Counted from the stretch's first letter, positions 25,232 through 34,494 are shown. The stretch: DNA of 64,000 bases from G963556115 sp963667375 (GCA_963667375.1 OY763323.1:3840472-3904471); one strand, 5' to 3'. The notes: generated from the sequence alone by a model not told the origin. Numbers and translations: made by a program.

Positions 25232-25741
25232 ATGAGCACCAATCTTGACCAGTTGAAACAGAATCTCGACGATATTATGGATGATGACGATGAGTCGATC
25301 GCCAATATGTATCTCACCTTCAAGCTAGCGGATGAAGAGTATGGCATCGGCATCATGCATGTCACAGAAATCGTCGGACTGCAGAATATCACCGAGGTTC
25401 CTGATATGCCGGATTTCGTCAAAGGTGTGGTCAATCTGCGCGGACAGGTCATTCCGGTTATTGACGTAAGACTCCGGTTCCATATGGCACCCAAGGAGTA
25501 TGACGAACGCACCTGTATTATCGTACTCAGCATCAGAGATGTGCAGATCGGTCTGGTTGTAGACACCGTCAACGAAGTACTGACCATCGACGAAAAACTT
25601 ATTTCACCTCCACCCAAAGTCGCCGCTGCAAATTCCGCCCAGTATATCAAAGGCCTGGGAAAGATCAATGACGAGGTCAAGATTCTGCTCAGTGGTGAAA
25701 AGCTTCTCTTCGAAGAGGAACTCGCCAAAATTGCCCAGTAA
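25232..25741 (+). CDS. cheW: Chemotaxis coupling protein CheW
   Basis: A 169-residue CheW-domain protein. It couples chemoreceptors to the histidine kinase CheA in the cytoplasm. The start has an acidic helical stretch, then YLTFKLADEEYGIGIMHVTEIVG, MPDFVKGVVNLRGQVIPVIDVRLRF and IGLVVDTVNEVLTI, all standard CheW motifs. AAGGAG lies 6 bases before the ATG at 25232; a GTG at 25226 overlaps the region. No cheA, cheY, receptor or flagellar gene is in the window, so this is an isolated cheW with its own promoter and terminator. Confidence 0.93.
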   Translation: MSTNLDQLKQNLDDIMDDDDESIANMYLTFKLADEEYGIGIMHVTEIVGLQNITEVPDMPDFVKGVVNLRGQVIPVIDVRLRFHMAPKEYDERTCIIVLSIRDVQIGLVVDTVNEVLTIDEKLISPPPKVAAANSAQYIKGLGKINDEVKILLSGEKLLFEEELAKIAQ

Positions 25742-25787
25742 CCCGCTCACTCATATATTAATCTATATAATATATAACCAGTTCTTA

Positions 25788-25821
25788 CAGGAGCCTGCTC
25801 TTACCGCCGGCTCCTGTTTTT
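25788..25821 (+). terminator. cheW terminator
   Basis: CAGGAGCC (25788-25795) pairs with 25809-25816 around a 13-base loop and is followed by five T's. Confidence 0.88.
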
Positions 25822-26168
25822 CATAACCAGAAAAAACCATACTGTAAAGTTATTCAATTACGTAGCAGAAAACCATTATTACTGAAAGCCAACAGATAAT
25901 TATAACCATAAAACCGAATCAAGACAAAATTGTGCCAGTATATAATCAGCAAAATATTTAAGATTTCTCCACAAAATAATTTGTCCCATTTTTCCTTATC
26001 AAATCCCTGCAAATTCCAACTTAAAATTACCATAACCCCTATATTTAACAATACATAATATCTACCATCCCTACAGGACACATACGGACAATTTTTCAAC
26101 TTTAACCGTATCAGCAATTACTTTTCAAACAAAAATTAAATAAATAATCGAAAAGTTACGAAATTTAG
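25822..26168. other. AT-rich intergenic stretch before the ROK gene
   Basis: This region is much richer in A and T than its surroundings. An 87-codon minus-strand ORF (25854-26117) lies in it but has no ribosome binding site and an aromatic, low-complexity composition, so I do not call it. I see no repeat or RNA gene. Confidence 0.4.
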
Positions 26169-26196
26169 TTGCATAACACCATGACTGTGGTATAGT
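26169..26196 (+). promoter_or_regulatory. Promoter of the ROK regulator gene
   Basis: TTGCAT (26169-26174), 16 bases, TATAGT (26191-26196). The ATG follows the -10 element by only 6 bases, so transcription and translation probably begin at the same place. Confidence 0.6.
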
Positions 26197-26202
26197 CAAA
26201 AC

Positions 26203-27429
26203 ATGAAAGGTCAGAAATTAAAAGACATCAAGTCATTCAATCGCAAACAGGTGCTCAATAAAGTCAGGAGCGTGGAAGCGACTACCGTCGCGGACATTTC
26301 CAAGGCTACGGGGATGAGCCGGACTATTATCAGCAACTCACTCCAGCACTTCTGCGATGTCGGCTTGGTCGAGAAATCAGGAAAAGGTGAATCAACAAAC
26401 GAAGGTGGCAAGAAGCCTCTGCTGTATTCACTGGTTAGCGATTACAAATTATTTGCGATTTCACATGAGAATATTGATCATATCTATTCGGTGATAGCGA
26501 ATCTTACCGGCGGTATTCTTGCCGAACGGAAGACGATGATTGATCCGGATATCGCAGCCGAGAAGGTTATCGAGATTATTGTCAATCAATATACCGAGAT
26601 GCTGGATGAGCTGGGGTACAGCTTCAATATTCTGCACAGCATTGTTTTCGCAATAAACTGTATCAGTGATATACATAACGGTATTACCATTTTGCCGCAG
26701 CATTTTAAGAACTGGGACAAAAACATTAATTTCAAGGAAGAACTGTATAAATACCCGCAGATTTGCCGGGATACAGCCTTCTATACAGACAATGTTATAC
26801 GGTTTCAAACCCTGGCTGAGGAGCTTGCGGGCAAGGCTCAGGGATACAAGAGTGCTGTGGTTATGGAGGTTAGAGCTGGACTTGTTGCCGGAGTTGTAAT
26901 AAACGGGGAAATCTACCGCGGGGATAATTACCTTGCCGGTGAGGTTGGTCATATGACTGTCGACCTGAACGATGATTACGTCTGTCACTGCGGAAACTGC
27001 GGCTGTTTAGAGAATAAAATCTCCAAGCGCCGTCTGTTGCACAAAGGGCGTGAAATTGTTGACAATTTCCCTGATTCCAAGATAGCGGCCAAGGTAAGAG
27101 GTGATACTCTGGAAGCGGAAGAGCTGTTCGCAGCAGCCGATGCCGGGGATGGACTCGCCTGTTATCTGCTGGATGAATCAGCGAAATGGTTTTCAATTGG
27201 AATTTCAAACATCATACTCAACGTCAATCCAGAAATAATGATTATTCAGGGTGACTATGAATACGGCAGCGGCTATTTCAACACCAGGCTGCGCGAATTT
27301 GTCAACCGGGGTATCGTCGCCAAGATGGGTGTCACTCCGGTCATTGAATACTCAACACTCGGTTATAAAAGATGTGTGATTGGAGCAGCATATTTTCTTC
27401 GGGAAATATTTTTTGATCAGAAACATTAA
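26203..27429 (+). CDS. ROK family transcriptional regulator (XylR-like)
   Basis: A 408-residue ROK protein with an N-terminal winged helix-turn-helix (about residues 15-60; TTVADISKATGMSRTIISNSLQ) and a C-terminal sugar-kinase-like domain. It carries GEVGHMTV and the zinc-binding CHCGNCGCLENKIS motif typical of ROK repressors. It sits directly upstream of, and on the same strand as, the xylF-xylG-xylH-xylF cassette. It is therefore the likely sugar-responsive repressor of that transporter, in the style of XylR. There is no ribosome binding site before the ATG and the promoter is immediately upstream, so its mRNA is probably leaderless. Confidence 0.88.
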   Translation: MKGQKLKDIKSFNRKQVLNKVRSVEATTVADISKATGMSRTIISNSLQHFCDVGLVEKSGKGESTNEGGKKPLLYSLVSDYKLFAISHENIDHIYSVIANLTGGILAERKTMIDPDIAAEKVIEIIVNQYTEMLDELGYSFNILHSIVFAINCISDIHNGITILPQHFKNWDKNINFKEELYKYPQICRDTAFYTDNVIRFQTLAEELAGKAQGYKSAVVMEVRAGLVAGVVINGEIYRGDNYLAGEVGHMTVDLNDDYVCHCGNCGCLENKISKRRLLHKGREIVDNFPDSKIAAKVRGDTLEAEELFAAADAGDGLACYLLDESAKWFSIGISNIILNVNPEIMIIQGDYEYGSGYFNTRLREFVNRGIVAKMGVTPVIEYSTLGYKRCVIGAAYFLREIFFDQKH

Positions 27430-27550
27430 GATAAATATATAAGTCAGTTCATTTCAATTTATACATAAGATTTTATCAATATGCTCAAAAGGCATAGTGG
27501 TTTTGTTTGTACTTCATTTTTTTGGTTGTTATGTTTTGAAAGGAATTACT

Positions 27551-28552
27551 ATGAAACTCAAGGCGCTACTATCAGTTTTGGTTTTAGCAATGTGTGTATG
27601 CTTCAGTGCTCAGGCTAAGGACATTGTCATCGGGCTCTCACTCGATACATTGAAGGAAGCTCGCTGGCAGAAGGACAGAGACATGTTCGTTGCCGAAGCA
27701 GAAAAACTCGGTGCAAAGGTTCTCGTACAGTCAGCAAACAGTGACGACACTCGTCAGATCAAAGATGTTAAGTCTCTTATTACCAACGGTGTAGACTGTC
27801 TGGTAATCGTTCCTCACGATGGCGCTGCTATGGCCAAGGGTGTAGAACTTGCAAGTGAAGCAGGTATTCCTGTTATCTCTTATGACCGTCTTATCAAGGA
27901 TTCTGACGTTACTGTATACCTGACATTTGACAATATCAATGTTGGTGAAGAACAGGCCAAGTTCCTCGTTGACGCTATCGGCGGCAAGGGCAAGATTGTA
28001 CGTATGTACGGCGCTCCAACCGATAACAACGCCAAGATGTTCAAGCAGGGTCAGGACAACATTCTTGATCCACTTATCAAGAAGGGCGACATCGAGGTTA
28101 TTCACGAAGACTGGGCTGTGGACTGGAACCCAAGCAACGCCAAGAAGATCATGAACGCTGCTCTGACTAAGAGCAAGGATTTCGTAGGTGTTCTCGCTTC
28201 TAATGACGGTACTGCCGGTGGTGCTATTCAGGCACTTAAAGAAGCAGGTATGGACGGTAAAGTTGTTGTAACCGGTCAGGATGCAGACGAAGTTGCTTGT
28301 CAGCGTATCGTTAACGGCACTCAGTCAATGACAATTTACAAGCCAATTGCCAAGCTCGCCACCAAGGCTGCTGATCTTGCAGTCAAACTGGCCAAGGGCG
28401 AACCTATTCAGGCAACTGGTACAATTGATAATGGATATACAGATGTTGCAGCTGTATTTCTTCCAGTGATCCCTGTAACCAAAGATAACATGAAAGAGAC
28501 TGTTATCGCTGACGGATTCCACTCAGAAAAGGCAATTTACGGAGATAAGTAA
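27551..28552 (+). CDS. xylF: Xylose-type sugar ABC transporter, periplasmic binding protein (first copy)
   Basis: A 333-residue periplasmic binding protein with a clear signal peptide ending FSAQA. LDTLKEARWQKDRDMF, VLVQSANSDD, VIVPHDGAAMAKG, YDRLI, FDNINVGEEQA, GAPTDNNAKMFKQGQ, SNDGTAGGAIQALKEAG and GQDADEVACQRIVNGTQSMTIYKP all match the XylF/ChvE group. I use the ATG at 27551, preceded by AGGAATTACT; a longer in-frame reading begins at 27497. The coding sequence is richer in A/T-ending codons than its paralogue at 31428. It is followed by xylG after 3 bases. Xylose is the likely ligand; related pentoses or hexoses cannot be excluded, as no xylA/xylB is nearby. Confidence 0.92.
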   Translation: MKLKALLSVLVLAMCVCFSAQAKDIVIGLSLDTLKEARWQKDRDMFVAEAEKLGAKVLVQSANSDDTRQIKDVKSLITNGVDCLVIVPHDGAAMAKGVELASEAGIPVISYDRLIKDSDVTVYLTFDNINVGEEQAKFLVDAIGGKGKIVRMYGAPTDNNAKMFKQGQDNILDPLIKKGDIEVIHEDWAVDWNPSNAKKIMNAALTKSKDFVGVLASNDGTAGGAIQALKEAGMDGKVVVTGQDADEVACQRIVNGTQSMTIYKPIAKLATKAADLAVKLAKGEPIQATGTIDNGYTDVAAVFLPVIPVTKDNMKETVIADGFHSEKAIYGDK

Positions 28553-28555
28553 CTG

Positions 28556-30112
28556 ATGTCAAAGGAAAATGGTAAAGTTATTCTGGAGGTTAAGGATCTT
28601 ACCAAGCGTTTTCCTGGCGTTATCGCATTAAAAGATGTGACTTTCGATCTCGCGCAGGGGGAGATACACTCCCTCTGCGGTGAGAACGGCGCCGGTAAAT
28701 CAACGCTGATCAAGACATTATCAGGTATCTGGCCCTACGGCAGTTACGAAGGTGATGTTCTTCTTGATGGTGAGGTAGCAAAGTTCCAGGGTATTTATGA
28801 CTCCGAACAAGCGGGTATTGGTGTAATTTATCAGGAATTAGCACTGATACCGGAAATGACTGTTGCCGAGAACATTTTTCTCGGTAAAGAAAACAAGCAC
28901 AAATCAGGTATGCTGATTGACTGGGCGAAGATTCACAGTGAAGTCAATGCCCTCTTGAAGAAGTATAACCTTGATCTTGACCCTGAAGCGGTTGTAGAGG
29001 ACCTCGGTGTAGGTCAGCAGCAGCTGGTTGAGATCGTCAAAGCACTGGCGAAGAATTCCCGAATCCTGCTCCTGGATGAGCCGACAGCGGCCCTGACCGA
29101 GAAGGAAGTGGATATTCTTCTGGACATTGTAGTAAATCTTAAAGAGCAACATGGCGTAACCTGTGTGTATATATCACACAAACTTGATGAAGTATTCCGT
29201 ATCTCAGACAGGATTACCGTAATCCGCGATGGTCAGTCCATCGGCACCTTCGTAGCCAAGGACACCAACAAAGATGAGATCATCACCCACATGGTAGGTA
29301 GAACCATTGACGACTTCTTCCCACGACGCAAATCCGAGGTCAGAAAGCCTCTGCTGGAAGTTAAAAACCTGAGCGTGCGTGAAAAAGCTAAGAAAAAAGA
29401 CCTCATTCGCAGTGTAAGTTTTGAGGTAAAAGGAGGAGAAGTTCTTGGAATCGGCGGTCTTATGGGTGCCGGTCGTACAGAGCTGCTCATGCATATATTC
29501 GGCGGTTTCGGCGAGCGTATCGAAGGTGAGGTTATCCTCAATGGCGAGCAGCTCAATGGAAACGCCCCAGAAGATTCAATCAAACGCGGTCTGATGATGG
29601 TAAGTGAAGACCGGAAGCGCTACGGCCTGATTCTGGATCAGCCTATCGGTTTCAACCTCTCACTCTCCTGCATCAAGACCCTCAGCGGCCGGATACTGAT
29701 TGATGCCAGCCGCGAACATACCCGTAATCAGGAATTCTTCGAATCCCTCGGGGTAAAGGCACCAAATCAGGATACACTGGTCAGCGCCCTCTCCGGTGGT
29801 AACCAGCAGAAGGTTGTTCTCGGAAAATCACTTATGACCGAACCGTCAGTGGTCTTCCTTGACGAACCTACACGTGGTATCGATGTCGGTGCGAAGGTAG
29901 AGATTTACGAGCTTATCAACAAGCTTACCGAGCAGGGTAAGGCTGTGGTTCTGGTGTCCAGCGAACTTCCTGAACTTATGGGTATGAGCGACCGCATAAT
30001 AATGCTCAGTGAAGGTGCTGTCGGCGGTGAATTTGAAAGTGAGAAAGCTACTCAGGAGACCCTGATGAAAGCTGCCATCTCAAACACCAAGGATCACACA
30101 GCTCACAAATAA
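28556..30112 (+). CDS. xylG: Xylose-type sugar ABC transporter, duplicated ATP-binding protein
   Basis: A 518-residue protein with two fused ABC domains, as usual for CUT2 monosaccharide importers. The first has Walker A GENGAGKST (42-50), a LGVGQQQ signature and Walker B LLLDEPTAAL. The second, from about residue 265, has a degenerate Walker A (GLMGAGRTEL) and signature LSGGNQQK followed by VVFLDEPTRGIDVGA. WPYGSYEGDVLLDGE in the first domain is typical of XylG rather than RbsA or MglA. It couples ATP hydrolysis to sugar uptake. Its ribosome binding site (GGAGATAAG) lies in the end of xylF. Confidence 0.93.
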   Translation: MSKENGKVILEVKDLTKRFPGVIALKDVTFDLAQGEIHSLCGENGAGKSTLIKTLSGIWPYGSYEGDVLLDGEVAKFQGIYDSEQAGIGVIYQELALIPEMTVAENIFLGKENKHKSGMLIDWAKIHSEVNALLKKYNLDLDPEAVVEDLGVGQQQLVEIVKALAKNSRILLLDEPTAALTEKEVDILLDIVVNLKEQHGVTCVYISHKLDEVFRISDRITVIRDGQSIGTFVAKDTNKDEIITHMVGRTIDDFFPRRKSEVRKPLLEVKNLSVREKAKKKDLIRSVSFEVKGGEVLGIGGLMGAGRTELLMHIFGGFGERIEGEVILNGEQLNGNAPEDSIKRGLMMVSEDRKRYGLILDQPIGFNLSLSCIKTLSGRILIDASREHTRNQEFFESLGVKAPNQDTLVSALSGGNQQKVVLGKSLMTEPSVVFLDEPTRGIDVGAKVEIYELINKLTEQGKAVVLVSSELPELMGMSDRIIMLSEGAVGGEFESEKATQETLMKAAISNTKDHTAHK

Positions 30113-30230
30113 TTTATTTTAACTGTTAAAAAGATAAAGGTATTGAAGGTCGTAGAACAGCTCTACATGACAAAAAGTAATTGGGTACTTATTTGTTGAG
30201 CTCACTACAGAGTTTTAAAGGATTAATATT

Positions 30231-31409
30231 ATGATCAGTAGATCAACGCAACGAAGCATATATATGGGCATCGCCCTTGTACTTATCGCTGCACTCTTCC
30301 AAATCTGTCACGAAAAATTTCTTAGCCCGGAAAACCTTACCAACCTCTCGATCGAACTTGCCATCACCGCGACCCTCGCGCTCGGCATGTTCCTGGTACT
30401 GCTGCTAGGTATGATCGACCTGTCTGTTGGTAGTGGTGTTGGTATGCTGGGTGCAATCGCCGCGGTACTCATCATGAAACCGTGGTTTATCTTCGGCGGG
30501 GAACCCGGCTCAATGGCTTCCTGGCCGGCTTGGCTGGCAATGCTGGCAACCCTGGTATTCGGGCTCATAGTCTGGGCCTTTATGGGCTGGATAATCGCGG
30601 TGCAAAAGGTTCCGGCGTTTATGATGACCCTTGCCGGTCTTCTGATTTTCAACGGTGTGCACTGGCTGGTTATTCACAACAGTACCGTTCCGGTAGTACC
30701 AGGCGGTTCTGATAACCTGCTCTCTATTCTTACCACGTACTACTTCCCGGTCTGGGCAGGATTCGCTATCTTCGCCATCGCCTCAGCCGGTTATATCATC
30801 TCAACAATCAGAAACCGTGTACGCCGCAAAAAGTACGGTCTGGGCGTTGAAGACAGTGCTACCTGCATTCTGAGAATTGTACTTACACTTCAGTGCTTCT
30901 TCTTTATAATTGAGATCATGAACCTCTTCAAAGGTCTGCCTCTATCATTTGTAATTCTTGGAGTTGTAGCTCTTCTAATCTATATCATGACAACCAAGAC
31001 TCCTATGGGTCGTTACCTGTACGCTATCGGTGGTAATGAAGACGCAACCCGTCTTTCAGGTATTCCGGTTGAAAAGATCATCATCCTCGCCTATATTGTT
31101 GTCGGTGCGATAACCACTCTTACCGGCTTCATGCAGACAGCCTACGGTGGCTACTCAACCACAACCGTCGGTAAGCTGATGGAATTGGATGCGGTTGCTG
31201 CCTGTGTTATCGGTGGTACCAGCCTGCAGGGTGGCCGCGGTACTGTAGTCGGAGTACTCTTCGGTGCTACAATTATGGCGACCCTTCTGAATGGTATGAC
31301 CCTTCTGGCGGTATCTCCGGAGCTCAAACTTATTACTCGTGGTTCAGTACTTGTATTTGCGGTATGGGCTGATATTTACCTGGCGCGTAAACAGGGCAAG
31401 GCTGTTTAA
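30231..31409 (+). CDS. xylH: Xylose-type sugar ABC transporter permease
   Basis: A 392-residue inner-membrane permease of the CUT2 family with about 10-12 hydrophobic segments. Landmarks are LGMFLVLLLGMIDLSVGSGVG, VPAFMMTLAGLLIFNGVHWL, GRYLYAIGGNEDATRLSGIPVEK and AVAACVIGGTSLQGGRGTVVGVLFGA. Its length and the long cytoplasmic loop near residue 190-210 are typical of XylH. It follows xylG after 118 bp that contain the perfect palindrome TTTTAACTGTTAAAA (30117-30131) of unknown role. It precedes the second binding-protein gene by 18 bp. Confidence 0.93.
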   Translation: MISRSTQRSIYMGIALVLIAALFQICHEKFLSPENLTNLSIELAITATLALGMFLVLLLGMIDLSVGSGVGMLGAIAAVLIMKPWFIFGGEPGSMASWPAWLAMLATLVFGLIVWAFMGWIIAVQKVPAFMMTLAGLLIFNGVHWLVIHNSTVPVVPGGSDNLLSILTTYYFPVWAGFAIFAIASAGYIISTIRNRVRRKKYGLGVEDSATCILRIVLTLQCFFFIIEIMNLFKGLPLSFVILGVVALLIYIMTTKTPMGRYLYAIGGNEDATRLSGIPVEKIIILAYIVVGAITTLTGFMQTAYGGYSTTTVGKLMELDAVAACVIGGTSLQGGRGTVVGVLFGATIMATLLNGMTLLAVSPELKLITRGSVLVFAVWADIYLARKQGKAV

Positions 31410-31427
31410 TTAGAATAAGGAATTACT

Positions 31428-32462
31428 ATGAAACTTAAAATTTTACTTCTAGTGTTGGTTATACTTATGCTGATAGCCAATATTAAAACATTCTCCTTAC
31501 ATACAGGTGAAGCAACAAAGAAGTCCAAAAATGAAGTTGTGATCGGTCTCTCACTGGACACACTGAAGGAAGCACGCTGGCAGAAAGACCGGGATATGTT
31601 TGTAGAACAGGCGGAAAAACTCGGCGCCAAGGTGCTGGTACAGTCTGCCAACAGTGACGATACCGCCCAGATCAAGGATATCCAGTCACTGATCACCAAC
31701 GGTGTTAAATGTCTGGTCATCGTACCGCACGACGGTGCAGCTATGGCCAAAGGTGTAGAAATGGCGAACAAAGCCGGCATCCCGGTTATCTCTTATGACC
31801 GTCTGATTACCGGTGCGGACATCACCTACTACCTCTCATTCGACAACATCAAGGTCGGTGAGAAACAGGCGCAGTTCCTGGTTGACGCTATCGGCGGCAA
31901 GGGCAAGATCGTACGCATGTACGGCGCACCTACCGACAATAACGCCAAAATGTTCAAACAGGGTCAGGATAATGTCCTCCAGCCGCTGATTGACAAAGGT
32001 GACATCGAGGTTGTACATGAAGACTGGGCTACCGACTGGGACCCAAGCAACGCCAAAAAGATCATGAACGCAGCTCTGACCAAGACCAAGGATTTCGCCG
32101 GTGTTCTCTGCTCCAATGACGGCACTGCCGGCGGCGCAATCCAGGCACTGAAGGAAGCAGGTCTTGAAGGCAAGGTAGTCGTAACCGGACAGGACGCGGA
32201 TGAAGTAGCCTGCCAGCGCATAGTCAACGGCACGCAGTCAATGACCGTCTACAAGCCGATCTCCAAGCTGGCACGTAAAGCCGCAATTCTCGCGGTTAAA
32301 CTTGCCACCCACAAACCGGTATCAGCTACAGGCATCATCAATAACGGCTTCAAGGATGTTCCTACTATCTACCTTCCAGTTGTAACAGTAACCAAGGACA
32401 ATATGGACACTACCGTAATCAAGGACAATTTCCACACCAAGGAAGCTATCTACGGTAAATAG
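31428..32462 (+). CDS. xylF: Xylose-type sugar ABC transporter, binding protein (second copy)
   Basis: A 344-residue paralogue of the first XylF, nearly identical through the ligand-binding core (for example LDTLKEARWQKDRDMF, GAPTDNNAKMFKQGQD and GQDADEVACQRIVNGTQSMT). The leader differs: a hydrophobic segment without a clear AxA cleavage site, then a spacer (HTGEATKKSKNE), so it may stay anchored in the inner membrane. The ribosome binding site and start context (AGGAATTACTATGAAACT) are the same as for the first copy, which shows that the duplication included them. Codon use is more GC-rich than in copy one. It lies at the end of the cassette, just before a terminator. The two copies may differ in sugar preference or affinity. 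Confidence 0.9.
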   Translation: MKLKILLLVLVILMLIANIKTFSLHTGEATKKSKNEVVIGLSLDTLKEARWQKDRDMFVEQAEKLGAKVLVQSANSDDTAQIKDIQSLITNGVKCLVIVPHDGAAMAKGVEMANKAGIPVISYDRLITGADITYYLSFDNIKVGEKQAQFLVDAIGGKGKIVRMYGAPTDNNAKMFKQGQDNVLQPLIDKGDIEVVHEDWATDWDPSNAKKIMNAALTKTKDFAGVLCSNDGTAGGAIQALKEAGLEGKVVVTGQDADEVACQRIVNGTQSMTVYKPISKLARKAAILAVKLATHKPVSATGIINNGFKDVPTIYLPVVTVTKDNMDTTVIKDNFHTKEAIYGK

Positions 32463-32519
32463 CCGTATCGAAAAAAACACAAAGTAACATACACTCTAAC
32501 CGAACACAAAGATACCCTG

Positions 32520-32543
32520 CCCCTGCAGCTCCGGCTGTAGGGG
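32520..32543 (+). terminator. Terminator of the xyl cassette
   Basis: A 9-bp stem (32520-32528 with 32535-32543, one G-U pair) around a 6-base loop, followed by TACTTCTTTT. Confidence 0.8.
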
Positions 32544-32583
32544 TACTTCTTTTACAGGTATTTGACTCAAAACTGCAGACATA

Positions 32584-32610
32584 TAAAAACCGGTCATAGC
32601 AATGACCGGT
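32584..32610 (-). terminator. galE terminator
   Basis: ACCGGTCAT (32589-32597) pairs perfectly with 32602-32610 around AGCA. On the minus strand five T's follow. It lies 54 bp past the galE stop. Confidence 0.85.
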
Positions 32611-32664
32611 AACATTAGTTAAACTTCAGAATATTATACCCCATCCCGAGCACGCTGACCGCGC

Positions 32665-33681
32665 CTAAGCCCCATAGCCATTCGGATTCATACTCTGCCA
32701 GCGCCAGGAATCGGCACACATCCGCTCAATTCCATACTCCGCGCTCCAGCCAAGCTCACGTTCCGCCTTACTGCAGTCGGCATAGCACATCGGCACATCC
32801 CCCGCCCGCCGCGGCATAATCTTATATGGGATCTCTTTACCTGAGGCCTTACTGAAAGCACTGACCATCTCCAGCACACTGTTGCCTTTACCGGTGCCGA
32901 GATTCCAGATGCAGCAGCCGGGATTATCCGCCAGCAGCTTCTCAACCGCCTTGACATGCCCCTTAGCCAGATCAACGACATGAATATAATCGCGAACCCC
33001 GGTTCCGTCTACAGTCTCATAGTCATCACCGAAGACCCCGAGACACTCAAGCTTACCGATAGCGACCTGGGTGATGTAGGGCATCAGATTATTCGGAATA
33101 CCGTTGGGATCCTCACCGATAAGACCGGACTCATGCGCGCCCACCGGGTTGAAATAACGCAGCAGCGCGACATTAAGATCTTTGTCAGCAGCCGCAATGT
33201 CCTTGAGAATCTGTTCAATAAAGAGCTTGGTATAGCCATACGGATTGGTCGCGGAGAGTGGAAAATCCTCGAAGATCGGCACACTTGCCGGTTCACCATA
33301 GACGGTGGCGGATGAGCTGAAGACAAGACTGCGGCAGCCGAATTCACGCAGCAGACGGCAGAGATTGAGCGTACTCTCAAGATTGTTCTCATAGTACTCC
33401 AGCGGTTTCTGAGTGGATTCACCCACCGCCTTATACCCGGCAAAATGAATAGCCGCCTCGAAGGTATGCTGTTTAAATACACCCTCAAGTGCCGCATAAT
33501 CAAGCATGTCAACCTTATAGAAGGTCAGATCCTTACCGGTTATGCGGCGCACCCGGTTCAAGGCCTCTTCCTTACTGTTGTAAAGGTTGTCAACCACTAC
33601 AATATCATACCCGGCTTTCTGCAGTTCAATGACGGTATGGGTACCGATATACCCCGCCCCTCCTGTTACCAGAATACTCAT
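32665..33681 (-). CDS. galE: UDP-glucose 4-epimerase
   Basis: A 338-residue extended short-chain dehydrogenase of normal GalE length. It has the NAD motif TGGAGYIGTHT near the N-terminus, the conserved FSSSATVYG serine region, and the catalytic YGYTKLFIE (YxxxK). LRYFNPVGAHESGLIGEDPNGIPNNLMPYITQVA and GTGVRDYIHVVDLAKGHVKA are GalE-specific. It interconverts UDP-glucose and UDP-galactose for galactose use or for making surface sugars. AAGGA lies 8 bases before the ATG. It is followed by its own terminator and preceded by a HAD phosphatase gene on the same strand. Confidence 0.95.
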   Translation of the reverse strand: MSILVTGGAGYIGTHTVIELQKAGYDIVVVDNLYNSKEEALNRVRRITGKDLTFYKVDMLDYAALEGVFKQHTFEAAIHFAGYKAVGESTQKPLEYYENNLESTLNLCRLLREFGCRSLVFSSSATVYGEPASVPIFEDFPLSATNPYGYTKLFIEQILKDIAAADKDLNVALLRYFNPVGAHESGLIGEDPNGIPNNLMPYITQVAIGKLECLGVFGDDYETVDGTGVRDYIHVVDLAKGHVKAVEKLLADNPGCCIWNLGTGKGNSVLEMVSAFSKASGKEIPYKIMPRRAGDVPMCYADCSKAERELGWSAEYGIERMCADSWRWQSMNPNGYGA

Positions 33682-33825
33682 AGTAATATCCTTTAAACTA
33701 TAATTAACATAAAATATCTAAGAGTACGTATGATACCCGTTTTACCGGATAAGAGCAAGCATAATAAATTTATCCGGCCCCTGACAGCGGAAATACCGCA
33801 GCAGGCAGCAGCGGCAGCGGAGTAC

Positions 33826-34494
33826 TCAGGAGAAGATCAGTTCCTCGATCTGCGCAGCGCTGATTTCGTCAAGACTGTCAATAACCACCTCGGCATACTT
33901 CTCCAGCTCCGAACGCTCACAGGTACCGGTCATACCGATAGCGGTCATACCGGCGGTACGCGCCGCCTCCAGACCATGAATACTGTCCTCTATCACCGCG
34001 CAGCACTCCGGCGGCACCCCGATCATCCCGGCAGCGGTCATAAAGACCTCAGGATCAGGCTTGCCTTTGGTCACATCGTCACCGGTCACATAATTCTTGA
34101 GCAGCTCGCCCCGCGGCATGGTCGCCACCAGCACCCGGACATTATCCTTCGGGGCGGAGGAACCGATAGCCATACTGAAACCTTGCTTTTCCAGATCCTC
34201 CAGCAGACCGGTCAGCGGCTTATTCTCCTGAAAACTGCCGGCAAATGATCTGGTGAAATATGCATCCTTCGCCGCCATCCAGGCGAATATCTCCTCCTCA
34301 CTCAGTTTTATCCCGTGCTCCGCCGACATAACCCGCGCAAAATGCTCGGACGTCTGTCCGAAATAACGGGCATACTCATCATGAGTTATATCGAAGCCAT
34401 AGCGCTTTCCCGATTCCGCCCAGGAATGATAATGCATATCCTTACTGTCAATCAGCACCCCGTCCATATCAAAAATTACAGCTTTCCTATTCAT
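33826..34494 (-). CDS. HAD-superfamily sugar phosphatase / beta-phosphoglucomutase-like protein
   Basis: A 222-residue haloacid-dehalogenase-like hydrolase. Motif I FDMDGVLIDSK carries the nucleophile and acid/base Asp, motif II is IGSSAP, motif III lies in KGKPDPEVF, and motif IV is VIEDSIHGLEAA. A helical cap (about residues 18-85) places it in the beta-phosphoglucomutase/phosphonatase-like subfamily. It may dephosphorylate or isomerise a sugar phosphate; the exact substrate is not visible. It lies on the same strand upstream of galE, separated by 144 bp, and could serve the same sugar route. GAGGA precedes the ATG. Confidence 0.85.
   Translation of the reverse strand: MNRKAVIFDMDGVLIDSKDMHYHSWAESGKRYGFDITHDEYARYFGQTSEHFARVMSAEHGIKLSEEEIFAWMAAKDAYFTRSFAGSFQENKPLTGLLEDLEKQGFSMAIGSSAPKDNVRVLVATMPRGELLKNYVTGDDVTKGKPDPEVFMTAAGMIGVPPECCAVIEDSIHGLEAARTAGMTAIGMTGTCERSELEKYAEVVIDSLDEISAAQIEELIFS

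Noticed and set aside
25854..26117. Minus-strand ORF of 87 codons in the AT-rich gap before the ROK gene
   Set aside because: No ribosome binding site, aromatic-rich chance composition, and no recognisable domain.
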